Positions 11,441-23,800 of a DNA stretch of 64,000 nucleotides are shown here, piece after piece (the stretch's first letter is position 1; the number at the start of each line of letters is the position of its first letter). The position numbers were made by a program, and so were the translations under genes. The stretch comes from Malachius bipustulatus (taxonomy: Eukaryota; Arthropoda; Insecta; Coleoptera; Melyridae). The stretch lies in NCBI GenBank assembly GCA_910589415.1, contig OU342633.1, positions 20,560,858 to 20,624,857 on the forward strand. Reading direction: 5' to 3'. Below the pieces are notes generated by a model. The model did no database searches, was not told the DNA's origin, and was given only the letters and a program-made list of their open reading frames with translations.

Positions 11441-12490
11441 ATACAGGGTGAAAAAAAAGAGACATAGGTAGTTTAGAAAACAAAACATGTCGTTTAAAGT
11501 CTTTTAGGTAGTTTAGGTACCCAGCTTTGATTTTATTCTCAAAAAGTAGGTAGGTATGAAGTTAATTGCTGTCTTTCTTGGATACAGTTTCAATTTTTAT
11601 ATGAAAAAATCAAACAAATTTTTGAGCTTCGATTCTAGATCCAATACACAGAATAAAAGGGTCGATCAGCTCAATTTTTTTTCGGTTAACTTTTTAGAAG
11701 TTTTTTTGCTGCAAGATTCGGTTTCACAAGGTCCGATTTTTGGCCATTAGCTCGTAAAATCGATTTTTGCAAAATCCGCTTTTTTCCATCATCTTGGAGT
11801 TTAATTTTTGTAGCGTTTGAATTGAAAAAGTCCGGTCAGCTCGGATTTTTTCTGATTTGACAAAGTCAGGTCAGGTCAGCTCGAAAATTAGCTTTTTGTT
11901 AAGTCCAGTCAAATCAAAAATTTGAGCAACGTCAAACCGGACATTGACAAAAATAAAAATGTTGAAAAAAAAATTGAGCTTACCAGACGTTAATTGTCAA
12001 ACCGTACCTTGAAGCCAAAAAAAAAATTCTGAGCTGACGAGACGTTGTCAAACTTGAATTGAAATTTTTGAAAAAAATTTATTTATTTAGAAAAAGATGA
12101 AAAAACTGCACTGAAACAAAAATTAGTTAAATTAAACTCTGTCTTGAGTCGGCCAAGTGATATAGTAATAAAAGTGCCCAGAAGGTTTATGATCCAGGTT
12201 GGCACACCCTAATATAATATGGTCAGATAATTTCTTTCTTATTGGTTAGCTGATGGTTTGGGTATACCACTAAGAAGAGCTCGGAGAAACCAATAAAAAA
12301 GGCATATCTTTTATGAAGGGTTTGCCTACCTGGATCATAAACTTCCTGCGCACTTTTATTATCATATTATCGTTTGGCCGACTGAGGCAAAATTTTCATC
12401 AATTATGGTAATAGATCAAAAGTTACTTGTGAAAGCATCCATATTAAGTTTCTCTTTTTTGCAAAAAAATATTGAGTTACCCTGTATCAC
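11441..12490. repeat. Composite repeat flanked by CAGGGTG-type ends
   Basis: TATACAGGGTGAAAAAAAAG begins near 11441 and TTGAGTTACCCTGTATCAC ends near 12490, possibly the two termini of one decayed element. Inside lies a satellite-like segment (11640-12080) rich in variants of GGTCCGGTCAGCTCGATTTT on both strands, related to copies at 18345-18570 and 19930-20130. A separate MITE is at 12146..12386. Confidence 0.5.
12146..12386. mobile_element. MITE with about 60-bp terminal inverted repeats
   Basis: The left end GAGTCGGCCAAGTGATATAG, followed by aataaaagtgcccagaaggt and tttatgatccaggt, is matched in inverse by acctggatcataaactt, cctgcgcacttttatt and cgtttggccgactg at the right. About 240 bases in total and no coding capacity: a non-autonomous DNA transposon. 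Confidence 0.8.
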
Positions 12491-14690
12491 TGCATGAGAT
12501 CGGAATTATATGCAAAACGACCATCATCTACGTTCATGTTGACAGGTTGAGTGCAGAAATGAAACCTGGTCAATAAAGACATTTTGCAGAGTTTTGCATT
12601 ACGATTTAAGTACGATGAAGAAACTCTTTTTATGTTTTTGGATTGCGTTGAGGTGGTGCAAAAAGAAAAGGGAAACCCATGTTCTCTCTAATAAAGACCA
12701 TGCTGCAGCCCATTTTACAAATTTTCTGAAAAATTTTTCAGGAAGATATAGGTAAATGACAACTCGAAAAATAGTGTCAGTTTTTTTTTCAGTCCCTTAC
12801 ACCCTTGTATTCTGTTCATGATTATGTCATATATGTATAACGAATTTTAGACTTAAAAAAAGGTTTGAGCAATGGCTATAATTTTTCTTATAACAATTTT
12901 TTCTCAACAGTTAACGCCAACATTATTCTTCATGGGGTTGTATTGAAAACTATTAACTACTTATAGGTACACTCAAATAAATTGTTACATAGGTATTTTC
13001 GTTCTAATAGCTTATATAATAGAGAGACATAAATATTTCTACATAATATATTCGCTCATCATAATGTAATATAAGCAATTCGCCACCCGCTTCGCTACAT
13101 GCACGAGTATCATAAATTTTCTTTGACCTGTTTAAAGCGATTCCTAGCGACTGGACATCAGTGGCACCGATATTTCTGATGTCGCCTGAAAGTTATAATT
13201 TTGATCTACATAGGTATATATGCATGTTATCCCGTTTATAATTGGCTTTGCACCTTCCAACTAAAATATATCTTGACGTGGGTGTTCCTAGATGATTTGT
13301 GCCTTGCACAAATGTTAATCTAGATGTGCGTCTTATTTATGTTATGGAGAGGTGAAATAATTATGTTTTCTAGACCATTAGTTTTGAGGTCCTCTGTAAT
13401 ACAACTCTAATATGCAATAATTATATTGTTTGCATAAGTAATGAGTGCTGGCACTAATATGACGTGAAATAATTAACGAGTAGGTACCTACGAATAAGAT
13501 GCTTTATTTAATTTACAATCTGTTCATTACCTTGGAAATAATGTCCGCAGCATAGATACCTTCAATATAATTGTCTCACCGGTTCCCATTATTAACGAAT
13601 AAGATGTAGGTAACGATAGCAAAATATATTTTGTAAGTATAGGAAATGTCTTGACGAAAATCAAAGATCTGCATATATGTACCTACCTATATCTAAATAG
13701 TAGGATAATAATTCACTTTTACTTTTTATTTTTAATGGTCTTCTGAGAGATAAATCATTAACCAGAAAGGAGCATGTAGGTCATTTATAATTATTCAATA
13801 TCCCGTGGTCTGCTTGTGACTTCCCGATTCAAAAGACCCATGAATCAGAAGGACTCCGGTATACGAAATTAGCTTAACACAATAAAGTCAGGGCAGTGTT
13901 TTGTATCTTTTAACAACTCGTTACATGCAAGTACAAGCCGCATAATGCATTTATACTTTCAGATAATGACCGCTGCTCGTAAATAATCCAACACCTACGC
14001 TTTGGGTGAAGAAGAAATATCAGTGGCGTGCAGATGTTTGCAATTCTGTATCTAAATATATTAATGGTATCGTTTATTACTCTTATGTTGCAGTATCTTT
14101 TTTTATATTGAAGGACTACGCTCTATTACATTTATAAAAAGAGATTGAGGTAAATTTTAAAATTATATATTATAAAAAAAATAGGCTCAGCATCAAAGTA
14201 TTTTTTAATGCATTTATTGCTCTAAACTTGCCTATTTAATTTAAACTTGTAAAAAAATACCTAAATATTGAAATTCAAGTTGTTTTCAACCGCAAAATCT
14301 TTGATTTTTTTTTTAATGGCATAAGGCACATTTTAAATTAATTTTCCTACAATGGAACGGGATAAACATCTCATCCTATCTGAAGAGATGGCTTTGGCAA
14401 AACGGTGTCTTCATTTGGGATTTTTTGCTTTAAACAGTGATGACGTTTATAGTTCCCCCTAACCTTAATTTTTTAACCGAATGAGCTAGAACTTTGAAAC
14501 AAAACCTAACTGAATTTTACTACTTTTTGACGTAGGTAAAACTGATCAGTCAAATGTCAAAGATGACGTTGCAGTCGCTGTTAACTTCAATTTTTTAAAT
14601 GAAATGGGAGGATCATGTGAGACCTCATTTTAAGGTATTTCAATTATCTACACAAAAATTATGTTAGTTTTTTTTATTTATTTTTTGTCG
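12491..14690. other. AT-rich intron with minor structure
   Basis: No gene recognised. A small hairpin ATTTGTG..GCACAAAT lies near 13297-13315. The rest is A/T-rich DNA with scattered TAGGTACCTA-type words. Confidence 0.45.
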
Positions 14691-16600
14691 ACAAACTTTA
14701 TCGTCCTTCCCATACACCAAATTCTGAACCGACTATGCCGTGCGACGGAAAAACGCCGTATGTGCAGTTGAGGTAGTTTCGAGAAATCGGCCTTCAAAGT
14801 TTTAACATTTTTAAACGCCTGTCTTTTCAAAATTAATTAATCAATTTTGTTCTGATATTTTTTATTCATTTACTAGTGTACCGTATTTGATATGAATTTT
14901 TTCTTGTAAACGTACAATACACCGTTATATTATTTTTAGTCAAAAATGTTCACATAATATGGCATTTTCACACACTATCATCTACTTACTTACTAGACAT
15001 AAGAAACGTAAGTGACCACCCAATGTAATTTCATATACATATACTATACACATACGTTGTTTCCATTAAGCTGATTTTGAGAAAATTAATAAACCATGGT
15101 ACATATAAACGCCGTATTTAACCACATACGGTGTTGATGTGTAGTATTTCTAAACGCTTTATCCAATTATTTCCACATGCGGTAAAAATGGGAAGAAATT
15201 CATACACATGCGTTTCTATTGCGTAGTAAATTGCTGAATGTGAACAGAAAATTACAAACCGTCAAAATTCAAAAATGATTTGTTCGATCATTTTCGAAAA
15301 TGTTTTCTTCATTTATTTTTTATTTGATAGAACTAACCATGAAACATCCAAAACACCAAAAATTCGAATTTTGAAAAAAATGCACATACATTCTTCTTCC
15401 GTAGCACGGCAAAATAGTCAAAAATTTTATTTCATTTTTTACGAATAAGTATCCTTTATGGTTGCACGAAGTTTTTTAGTCTCCAATTTCCACGGTACTA
15501 GGAAAAATGACATTCTCAAAACAAGTTTTGAGCTACCAATGTTTTCTACACAAAAAATGCACTCTTCTTCATTCAAAAGTTCTAATCTGAATGTTTTTCA
15601 GAAAAACGGCATCTTATGAAAAATGAGCAAGTTTTGTTGTTGACAGAAACATTTTGTTTTCTTACACTTTTTTTACTTTCTTTAAGTTACTTTTTCTCAA
15701 ATTTTTCATCATAAAATTTTATTTAGAACTTTTGATGAAAAGTAACTTTTTTTTGAAAAACATTGGTGGTTTAAGATTTGTTTTGAAAATGCCAATTTTC
15801 ACAATGCCGTACAAATTATGGCCCAAAAACTTCGGGTAAACCGACAATCTACGCCACTGACATATGGAAAGAAATTTAATTTGTTCTCAAAGAGCAGCTA
15901 AAATTAACGTTTTAATGTGCACAAAAAATGATTCACGTATTTTAGTTTATTCCTCAAATATTGTCAAAAAATTGAGGTAAAAACTTTTTTGATATCCGAT
16001 GCGATTTTTCTTTCATAGAACAAGGTAGGGAATTTTCTTCCATCTTCTTTCATCACCTTTCATCTTCTGATAAATGTTTTAAAACACCCTAATATCGTTC
16101 TGTTGATATAAAGATAAGGAAGTTTTATGAGTTGTTTTTAAAACTGATGTTATAAAATAAAACCATTACTGCTGATGTTTTATTGTTATAAACTTACGTT
16201 TCCAATTATTATTGTATTGTTTGGAAACTTTTTATGAGCCAGAAAAATTCACTTGAGCTATAAGAAAACTTATTATTTAGCTCAAATGGTTCATAAGCAT
16301 TCGTTTTCTTATCCAAAAGCACAATGAAACAAAGTAAAATTTCCCAGAAACCCAGTTTCTCAAAAATTTTCATAGTACCTTTTTTCCTTTCAAATACTTC
16401 TTGTAAGCCAGAAAAATTCCCATGAGGTATAAAGAAAACCGGTTTATATTATGATAAAATATGCTTTTTTTGCTAAAAAATTGAGGTAAAACGTTTAAAT
16501 TATTATAAAGTCGAAAGAAAATCCTCATCACTTACCATTTTAAACATAAATTTAAAATTATAATAGACATTTTTACTTGAATAAATGATTTTCCGTTAAG
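14690..16600. repeat. Diverged repeat mosaic
   Basis: Repeated words show old repeats. CACATACGGTG, CACATGCGG and CACATGCG recur between 15122 and 15215. CAATGTTTTCTACACAAAAA (15538) recurs near 30549, and ATCTACGCCACTGAC (15849) recurs as CTACGCCACTG and similar near 24313, 23930, 38150, 38590 and 59130. GAGCCAGAAAAATTC (16237) recurs as AAGCCAGAAAAATTC (16405). Boundaries are unclear and no frame looks coding. Confidence 0.45.
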
Positions 16601-18344
16601 GAAACTTTTTGCGAGAGAACACCTCCATGCACCTACGACACTGCTACGCTACGAGAATGGATTACTAGCACCAGCACCGCTTATACAGTCTCGACAAATC
16701 TGAGGAACGGAGGCTGAGCTGAAGAGATTCTCCTAGCTTGATTTATCGAGAGAGTTCAGTATTTATACACATGCTGCAAGTCTTCCCATAATTCATCGTT
16801 AACAGGTGAACATGGGCTTAAATTAGGTCACTGAGGAAAAAACACTAACCCAAAAATCCGCTCATTTTTCATTGGATATTTTAGTGTTGTCAGTAGAGAT
16901 TTCCTTGCGTTTAAGATGATACGTTTATGAGACATTTATTCGCCATAAAACCTGAGTGTTAATAATTTTTATTTAGAGAGTGAAGATTGTCAGGTTAAAA
17001 CACACATGTGTTCAGAATTGTTATGAGTGTTTTTATTTCACACACACACATTTTTTATCCCATTCAATTTTTTAGAACGTAAAATGAGAGCTTCTCTTAT
17101 TTTATATTCTAGACAAATTTGAGTTTGGAGGAACGTCTAATTAAATAATATAAATGCCGGGTTTAGAGCTTTGTCTTAATTTGCTGCTGATTGAAATTTG
17201 AAATATTAGTTCATGCCAAAGGTCTCATTAGCTGCGACGTTTTCAATTTGTCATACCTTAAATTTGACTGAATCGTTTATTTCAAAGACATGCCGAGTAA
17301 ACAAACGAGTTTAACAATTATTATTATTCACGAAACACTAGAGCTGGAATGATTTCTCAAAACGAAGTTCAAAGGGGACAAATTAATTCTATTTTTGCTT
17401 GATTGCAAATAAAAAGTTGCGGCAATTATTTTACATGTCGCTTTATAATTAAATAAAACCTCTCTTGTCTGGCTTTTCATTTTACAACGTTTAGGTGATA
17501 GTATTTTTGGAGTGCTGTCAAACTTGAAATAAGCCAACATTTGTGTTCTCTAAATCTTGGCATTCCATAAATTTAGAAAACAACCGCATAATGTCGGAAG
17601 AATACTAAATTAGAAATTCCTCAGCAAGTACATACCTATATATCTATGATGATTATTGTATCCAAGTCTATCATATATATATATTTTCCTATGTATTACA
17701 TTTTAAAACAAAGCCTGTAACATGGTGTTGATTATGTGAGGGTTGCTGGTTAGCTCATAAAATATTCAAAACAAACGTGTTCATAAATTACTACCACACG
17801 CATTATACAGGGTGCTTTCTATGGTTTTCAAGAGTAAATTGTGAACAGAAAGTGTTCAGTTTGGATTTGCTCTTTAATAAGATGCAAAACATGAATTGTT
17901 ATGATTAAGTAGTACTAATATCCAATTTGGGTATTAGAAGATTTAAGTAAAAATTCGATGCTTTAGAAAGATTGTATAGACCGAATTCTAGTCATTAAAT
18001 CCTCCAAATTATAATATGCAGGTGGTGTGTTTCTGTTTAACATCGCTCATCAGACATGCCTACTCAAGCTTTGGCCAAGCAGATGTAGGTATGCTTTTGC
18101 ATACGCATGATAATTTATAAAGGGGGAGAATTTGAGTTCTTATAAATGTTCGCATTTTGCCATTTTATAAGTATATGTAATAATCTGTTTCATAGTTTCC
18201 TTTATACTTAACATAAGATAGCAAGTGGCGGCTTATCATATTATGAAGTGAGTTAAGTGCCACTTCACGTCTTTCTAAATTAAAAAAAAATGCATTTTAG
18301 ATTGCAAAAGTTATACTTTTTAATAATCCTCCTGTCAGTTTGAC
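16601..18344. other. Intron, mostly unique
   Basis: No supported gene. A CA dinucleotide run lies near 17040. TATACAGGGTGCTTTCTATG near 17814 looks like a solo terminus of a CAGGGTG-type element; I did not find its partner. Confidence 0.45.
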
Positions 18345-18570
18345 AGTTTTAGGTCTTTTTTTATAAGGTCCGGTCAGCTGAATTTTTTTGCCAAGCTATG
18401 TCAGTTCGAAAAATCTATTTTTACAAAGCCCAGTTAGCTCGATTTTCAAAATTTTTTGCAAAGGGCGTCAGTTAGATTTTTGTCGACTTTGTCTAACCGG
18501 ACCTTGCAAAAGAAAATCGAGCTGACCTGACTTTCAAAACATGTAATTTTCGAGCTTATTGCACTTTATT
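18345..18570. repeat. Copy of the GGTCCGGTCAGCTC repeat family
   Basis: Segments ATAAGGTCCGGTCAGCTGAA, GTCGACTTTGTCTAACCGG, AAATCGAGCTGACCTGAC and TTTTCGAGCTTATTGCACTT recur in diverged form at 19930-20130. They share words with 11640-12080. The family alternates sense and antisense of the same motif. Confidence 0.65.
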
Positions 18571-18859
18571 TTTACAATTCAGGAGTTGTACAACTGGTTG
18601 GTCCATTTTTGCGACATTCTGAGTACGCAATGCTGAACCAAAGAAATTATTAAGTATATGTAGTAAAATTTCCTGTGAGGAAAGCATTGGTATAACGTTT
18701 AATTTATTATTCAATCGGAATATCTTCTTCATTTGGATTAACAGTAATTTTTGGTGACAAATTTTCTGATGTACAAAATTAATTCTTATCATATTGGATT
18801 CAATAGATGTACAATTCGAAACACGTTGACACTTTTACGACATAAATACTTTCATAAAC

Positions 18860-18975
18860 GAACACAAATAGCCATGACGAACTGGGATTCAAACCCAGAC
18901 TGTATGGCAGCGTCAACGGCTTAATTACAGTCTCCAAACTTAGCCGCCGTTCAACCGCCCGCACAATCGTTACTC
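18860..18975 (-). repeat. tRNA-derived SINE head
   Basis: On the minus strand CTGGGTTTGAATCCCAG (18882..18898) forms a perfect 5-bp T-arm with a B-box-like loop. Upstream, GGCGGCTAAGTTTGGAG resembles an A box. No acceptor stem pairs with the 3' side and the spacing is stretched, so this is not a functional tRNA gene. It is best read as a SINE or tRNA pseudogene with RNA polymerase III promoter remnants. Confidence 0.55.
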
Positions 18976-19103
18976 TTTTTCATAATCTATACTTACCGCC
19001 AGGTTTGATAGCTCATCTTTTCAGGTTAGAATTTTTTTGCGAGATTCGGTTTTCAGGTCAGATACCTAACCCTGACGAAATGTCCAAAGGATGGTAAAGT
19101 TGC

Positions 19104-19224
19104 ACCTGAGATATAACGAAACGACTTCTGTCATTTTATCAATTTTTGGATTATTGAAATATTGTTGAAGTCATAAAATATGACAGTTTAACAATTAGAT
19201 CATTTCGTTATATCTCTTGGTCGA
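19104..19224. repeat. Imperfect palindrome, MITE-like
   Basis: GAGATATAACGAAACGACTT, followed by ctgtcattttat, is mirrored by ataaaatatgacag and GATCATTTCGTTATATCTC. About 120 bases, AT-rich, no coding capacity. Confidence 0.65.
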
Positions 19225-19359
19225 CTATACCAGAGTGTTGCCAAAAAATTAAGAAAAAGGAGTAGTTTTAGTGAGTATGTCGAGAGGAGAATCTCACACT
19301 ACCTGCCAATAATTATTATTGGTGTCTATAAAAAAATTTCACCTCTCAAAAAAAAATTA

Positions 19360-19925
19360 GGTCATTATTTACACCCGCGGCTCCTAAAGTTTCACTATGG
19401 CACCTATAGGTATAGGGGTGGAGAACATACCTATAATAACACCAGGAAGGCATTCATTTGCTTTGCAAATGAAAGGGAAAGAAACAAAAAGCCCTAAAAA
19501 AACCGTTTTTGAGAGTGCGGAGAGAGTGCGGTCCTGACAAAAGGCGTCGATTAGATACCGAGAATACGGATGTACCCACTTCACGACACAATGCCAAGCG
19601 CTTAGAAGCTTACAGTACCGGACTGGCTCGATATCCGCTTTCACATATCGTGTCCAGTCCATAGGGATTGATGCAATTTTTTTTGGAATATAAATGCAAA
19701 ATTCAAAATAAAAACCGTGCTACTGTTAATCTCGAAGATTTTCCTTGCCCTGAAAGTGAAAAAAAAAAATAGAAATTCGACCGTAGTGCCAAAGAGACCT
19801 TAGTTGTGACCTTAATATTAGTTTGCAATCGCTGTTTTTAGCTTCTTAACCACCTAGCACCCCTATTTCTCCCCTCGGTCCCGAAAAAATTGATGAAACT
19901 TGGGAGCCGCGGACGTAAATAATTA
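19360..19925. repeat. Segment bounded by inverted copies
   Basis: TTATTTACACCCGCGGCTCC (19364) at the left is matched inversely by GGGAGCCGCGGACGTAAATAA (19901) at the right. The interior is GC-richer than its flanks and has a short minus-strand frame (19384..19662) with no recognisable domain. Likely a non-autonomous element. Confidence 0.45.
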
Positions 19926-20135
19926 CCCAAAAATTTTTTATAAGGTCCAGTTTGACAAGGTCCAGCCAGCTCAATTTTTTTTATGACTAGTTTTTTTGTA
20001 ATTTTGTAATTTTTTTGCAAGGCGCGTTATTTCGATTTTTGTCGACTTTGTCTAACCGGACGCTACAAAAAAATCGAGCACACCGAACTTTGCAAAAATT
20101 GAATTTTCGAGTTTACCGCACTTAACAGCCATTGC
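19926..20135. repeat. Second copy of the GGTCCGGTCAGCTC family
   Basis: TATAAGGTCCAGTTTGACAA, TTTTTGTCGACTTTGTCTAA and ACCGCACTTAA match the 18345-18570 copy in the same order and orientation. Confidence 0.65.
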
Positions 20136-20394
20136 CAACTATCTAGGCTTTCTGGGAATCCCAAATTTGATATTTTGGGTTGTATTTTTTCACAATTTCA
20201 TAAGCTTCAAGCTTTGCAAAAGCAAGTGTTGATGTTGCTATAGTTCTAGTTTTATTAAATAAAATAAATAAAACAATCAATGCAGATAAATAATAGATAA
20301 AAGTAGAAATGATATTTTTCACCAGGCATATGGATGCATCATCGTTAAAAGGGTGGGCGTTTAAATACCAGATACCAGATATAGGTAATATCCA

Positions 20395-20700
20395 GCCGTC
20401 GCATATTAGAGATGACTTGAACAAGAGTGACGTATTTCCCCCTTCTCAAGGCCAGAGTTGCGAGTCTTCCCATTGCCGGTCGGTAACCACATCTGACACG
20501 TTGCCCGTGTTTCTCGTTCAGCTCCAGACGCTGTCGCGACTCATCCAGCCATCTCGGTTCGGATATCTGACGCTGATTGGCATGCCACGGACTCTGGTGT
20601 GCTGTAAAATGTCGAGCTAACCGCATCATGGCATCACGGGATTCAAAATATGATATGGTGGAATATGTGGTCGGGTTTTGCTCTCTGCGGTCTCTGCGGA
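20395..20700 (-). other. Unidentified GC-rich coding-like block
   Basis: A minus-strand frame stays open through a visibly GC-richer block and reads, in part, MMRLARHFTAHQSPWHAN, then PRWLDESRQRLELNEKHG and PAMGRLATLALRRGKY. Composition and codon use are more coding-like than the flanks, but I recognise no family, the open frame continues upstream without a clear acceptor, and the plus strand is also open. It may be an exon of a nested gene, a captured fragment or a GC-rich regulatory island. Confidence 0.25.
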
Positions 20701-21109
20701 GGTGTGTTATTGGATGCTTAAGCTAAAAACGAGCTCACACACCGACGAAGCAAATAACGCAACCGCAGTGAGAAGATATTTTCTTATGAAAATGTGGGCA
20801 TGTGGTAAAAAAATTCATGTTTTTGTTTTCATGTCTCAGAGAGAAAGTGTTTAAAAAATGCTGGTCAGTTAGGTTGAGTTGGGTATTTTTTATTATTTTA
20901 CTCATGTTCAGCCAAGTGCTCGAACAGTGCCTAAAGTGCGAAAAAAAAATAATTGAAAGCTGTAAGATCCCTTCAAAACCTTTTTTGATTTTTCTGCCTA
21001 GGTAACTTGTTTTTTTCTGTCATTTAATTTTTCGATAGGTAGTTAGTGTTGCGTTTATGAATATTTTATAGGAGTGACAAAAAATTTCAGATACCTTTTT
21101 CCTTTCCTT

Positions 21110-21530
21110 GCTGATTCGAAAAGGTCTTCGATGGAAGCCTAAACCCGGGCCCCCGAATTTGCGCATCGCGTTCTAATCATCCGACAGCAATCCTTCCTGG
21201 GTAATTGGAATTGTCAGAATTTACTCTTCAATTGAAATTCTTCATCCATAACTATTTTCCAGTGCATCTGAGAATTTCATCGACGGTTTACTAATCTAAA
21301 CGAGACTCAAATTCCAGTATTTAGAAAAAAATCTAATTGATTGATTCTTCCCCCGTCGATTAACGGTCGAAGTTGCGCTGTTTATTACAATGCAACTTAG
21401 TACCTTCTAATACTTACTTACTCGCGCGCCGAGCTTTGGTGCGTTTACGGTTTGCGCTGCATTTCTCGCTTTTGTTACTACTTTAGGTAATTAGGCAAAT
21501 TAATTAAGATCAACGACATATTCGTTAAAT
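21110..21530. promoter_or_regulatory. GC-richer unique block, enhancer candidate
   Basis: Non-repetitive island with CCCGGGCCCCCGAATTTGCG, CCCCGTCGATTAACGGTCGA and CTCGCGCGCCGAGC. No coding frame. Position inside a Hox intron makes a regulatory role plausible, but this is inference. Confidence 0.3.
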
Positions 21531-22317
21531 CTAGGCTAAGAACAAGCGTTTGACTTTACGTTTAAGGCATCCAGGTCTATTTTATAAGTATTTTTGGATA
21601 GAAAAAGACGATTTAAGAGAAGTCTCGGTATTTTTTTTATTTTATTCAATTTTCTCTCAACTTTTTCCACATAAAGACAACACTCAAAAGTTATTCTTAA
21701 AATTTCCATTATCAGATTTGAATTGGAAAAATTCCATCTATATACTGGTGATTCAAAGAACTCGTATATTTCAATGTGTTGATAGTTCACTTAATTTAAT
21801 AGTGGTATCCGAATCACCCGGAAAATCCGCCTTCTTATCTGATTCGCGCTTATCTTTAAAGAACCATTTTTGCTCGAAATCGACCGTTTAATGACACATC
21901 AGCAGGTTAAAATGAGAAGTGCGCAATTACATTGCCGTTAGGGGAGAAAATCCTTAGCTTTGTTTCAAAAATTTCAAAACGCGTTAACTTGCTTCTTTTC
22001 ATGTTCCCATCTAAATGTCGTTTTCTCACTTTTAATTAAATGAAAGTCGTGGAAAATTCTATAGTGCGTCACCATGCAGCGAAAAACCGCCAAGTTCTAA
22101 CATAAGAAGAGCGTGTATAATGGTGAATAATGTTAAAGGTCTTAAGGAAGAAACCTGGATGTATTAGTGGAAGACGTAGTTACTTTGTGTGCTAGTTTAA
22201 TAGAAGAGTTATCAATAATCGCCGTATTGAGAAACCAAATGAACCTGTAACATGATCTAGTCGGAAGAGAATCATACTCCACGATGCCGTGAAGTGCTTT
22301 AGTGAAAAAAATTTATA

Positions 22318-22560
22318 ATGCTAATTCCTACTTCAAGAACAATTCTAACAGATTTGCATAACGATGAAAGTCTGCCGAAGAATGCCGAAGATATCTCGTC
22401 AATTACTAATTCGTATTTTACGCGAAATGAACATCCGCCATCTACGCACGAAAGAAACCGAAAAAGCATGATGATCGAAAATAATAAAATTGTTTTGGGT
22501 CGCAGAAAATTTTTAAATAAAATTCGGGACCATCGAAGATCACAAAAAAGAGTCTCCTAG
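22318..22560 (+). CDS. Small hypothetical ORF (80 aa) with poly(A) signal
   Basis: ATG at 22318 with A at -3, 80 codons, TAG stop at 22560. A clean AATAAA follows at 22639..22644, about 80 bases downstream. The product begins MLIPTSRTILTDLHNDESLP, is hydrophilic, and ends strongly basic (RRKFLNKIRDHRRSQKR). There is no signal peptide, membrane segment or known domain. The length alone is compatible with chance in this window; the poly(A) signal and balanced codon use are the reasons to list it. If real it is a small basic protein encoded antisense to Scr. Confidence 0.3.
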   Translation: MLIPTSRTILTDLHNDESLPKNAEDISSITNSYFTRNEHPPSTHERNRKSMMIENNKIVLGRRKFLNKIRDHRRSQKRVS

Positions 22561-22638
22561 GCCTTCCTGGGAGCAAAAAATGACGTTTTGGTTAATATTA
22601 ACTCCACTTCAACATTATTATCCCAATAATTAAAGACA

Positions 22639-22644
22639 AATAAA
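22639..22644 (+). terminator. AATAAA after the 80-aa ORF
   Basis: Canonical poly(A) hexamer at a normal distance from the upstream stop codon. AATAAA is common in AT-rich DNA, so it is weak evidence by itself. Confidence 0.3.
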
Positions 22645-22649
22645 AGTTT

Positions 22650-23795
22650 TTGTATAGGTAGATAATAATAATTATAAAAGGAATCTGTTCAGAGTTTCTT
22701 ATGTAAGAAAGCTATTGGGAACGCTGTTTTGGTTAAACAGCGAACTTTTCCTTTACATTTATAAAATATCGTTTATGGAAACTATCTGCAGCTCTCAAAG
22801 AAATAGCATATAAATGTCTTTACGGTAAATATGCATAAATAATAATTCGTGAAGGTTTGTTTTTTCCAACAAAACAATGAAAAATAATGAAGCAACTAAG
22901 GAACAGAGAACAGAGCTCGTGGTTTACCGATTTGGCATAAGTAGGCAAAGAGGGAAGCTCTATTGCTACTACTAGCCAAGTGTTGACTGTTAGGATGGTG
23001 TGCTAATGAAATATTAAACAGCTGATAACCGTTTATTTTCACGTCGATCGATGTTTATATGCATTAAATGAGCTGTTTTGACTTCACTTCATAAATCAAA
23101 CTCCTGGGCTTGAATTTGTTTTCATACTTGCGATGGCTTTAATCACGTTAGAATCGCATCCACATTCACTTTCTTATGCATGCATGCATGGATGATGTCT
23201 TTTAGTTCGTTATAATTTCTCATGTCTATTGTACTTAGGTATATGCATAAATATACAGTATATATGTGCATTTAGCAGTGAATATTCGATATAAAAAATA
23301 GAACAACATTAGTTCTGTAGTCTGTGTTTGTTGTTCCAAAAATCAACTTTTTAGGCTAGTAGACGGAAAAATGCTCTCGTGAAAGAATAAATCACGAGTT
23401 ATTTCTGATAAGTTGCAAAAATAGGCATTCAGGATTTATTTACGTCTGATCAAATTTTAAAAATAGCGACCAGAATCAGATCATAATATCGTGCAGGATT
23501 ATAATTTTTCATACATAGAATAGACTCTGTTTTTTAGCAAGAAATAAAGAGAATCTGAATAAATCTTTATTGTTCTGCTATGACATAATATCTGCCTCTA
23601 GAAGCACATAGCAAATTATAATTTTATGTAAAAAACAATACACCCGTTCTTACCTATACCTATAGGATTTTTCAGAGATATAGTGCTAAATTTAAAGGAG
23701 TAGTTCGGTAGTTCCTCTCATAAATATTTGTTGGAAGAATAAATTTCAACTTTCGTTTAAAAGAAAGCGGGTAATATAATTTTATAATAAATGCA
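22650..23795. other. AT-rich intron, nothing recognised
   Basis: Contains a short TGCATGCATGCATGGATG run near 23177; otherwise unremarkable. Confidence 0.5.
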
Positions 23796-23800
23796 CAAAA

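Noticed and set aside
18860..18975. Functional tRNA gene
   Set aside because: A good T-arm is present but no acceptor or anticodon stem fits; treated as a SINE head.
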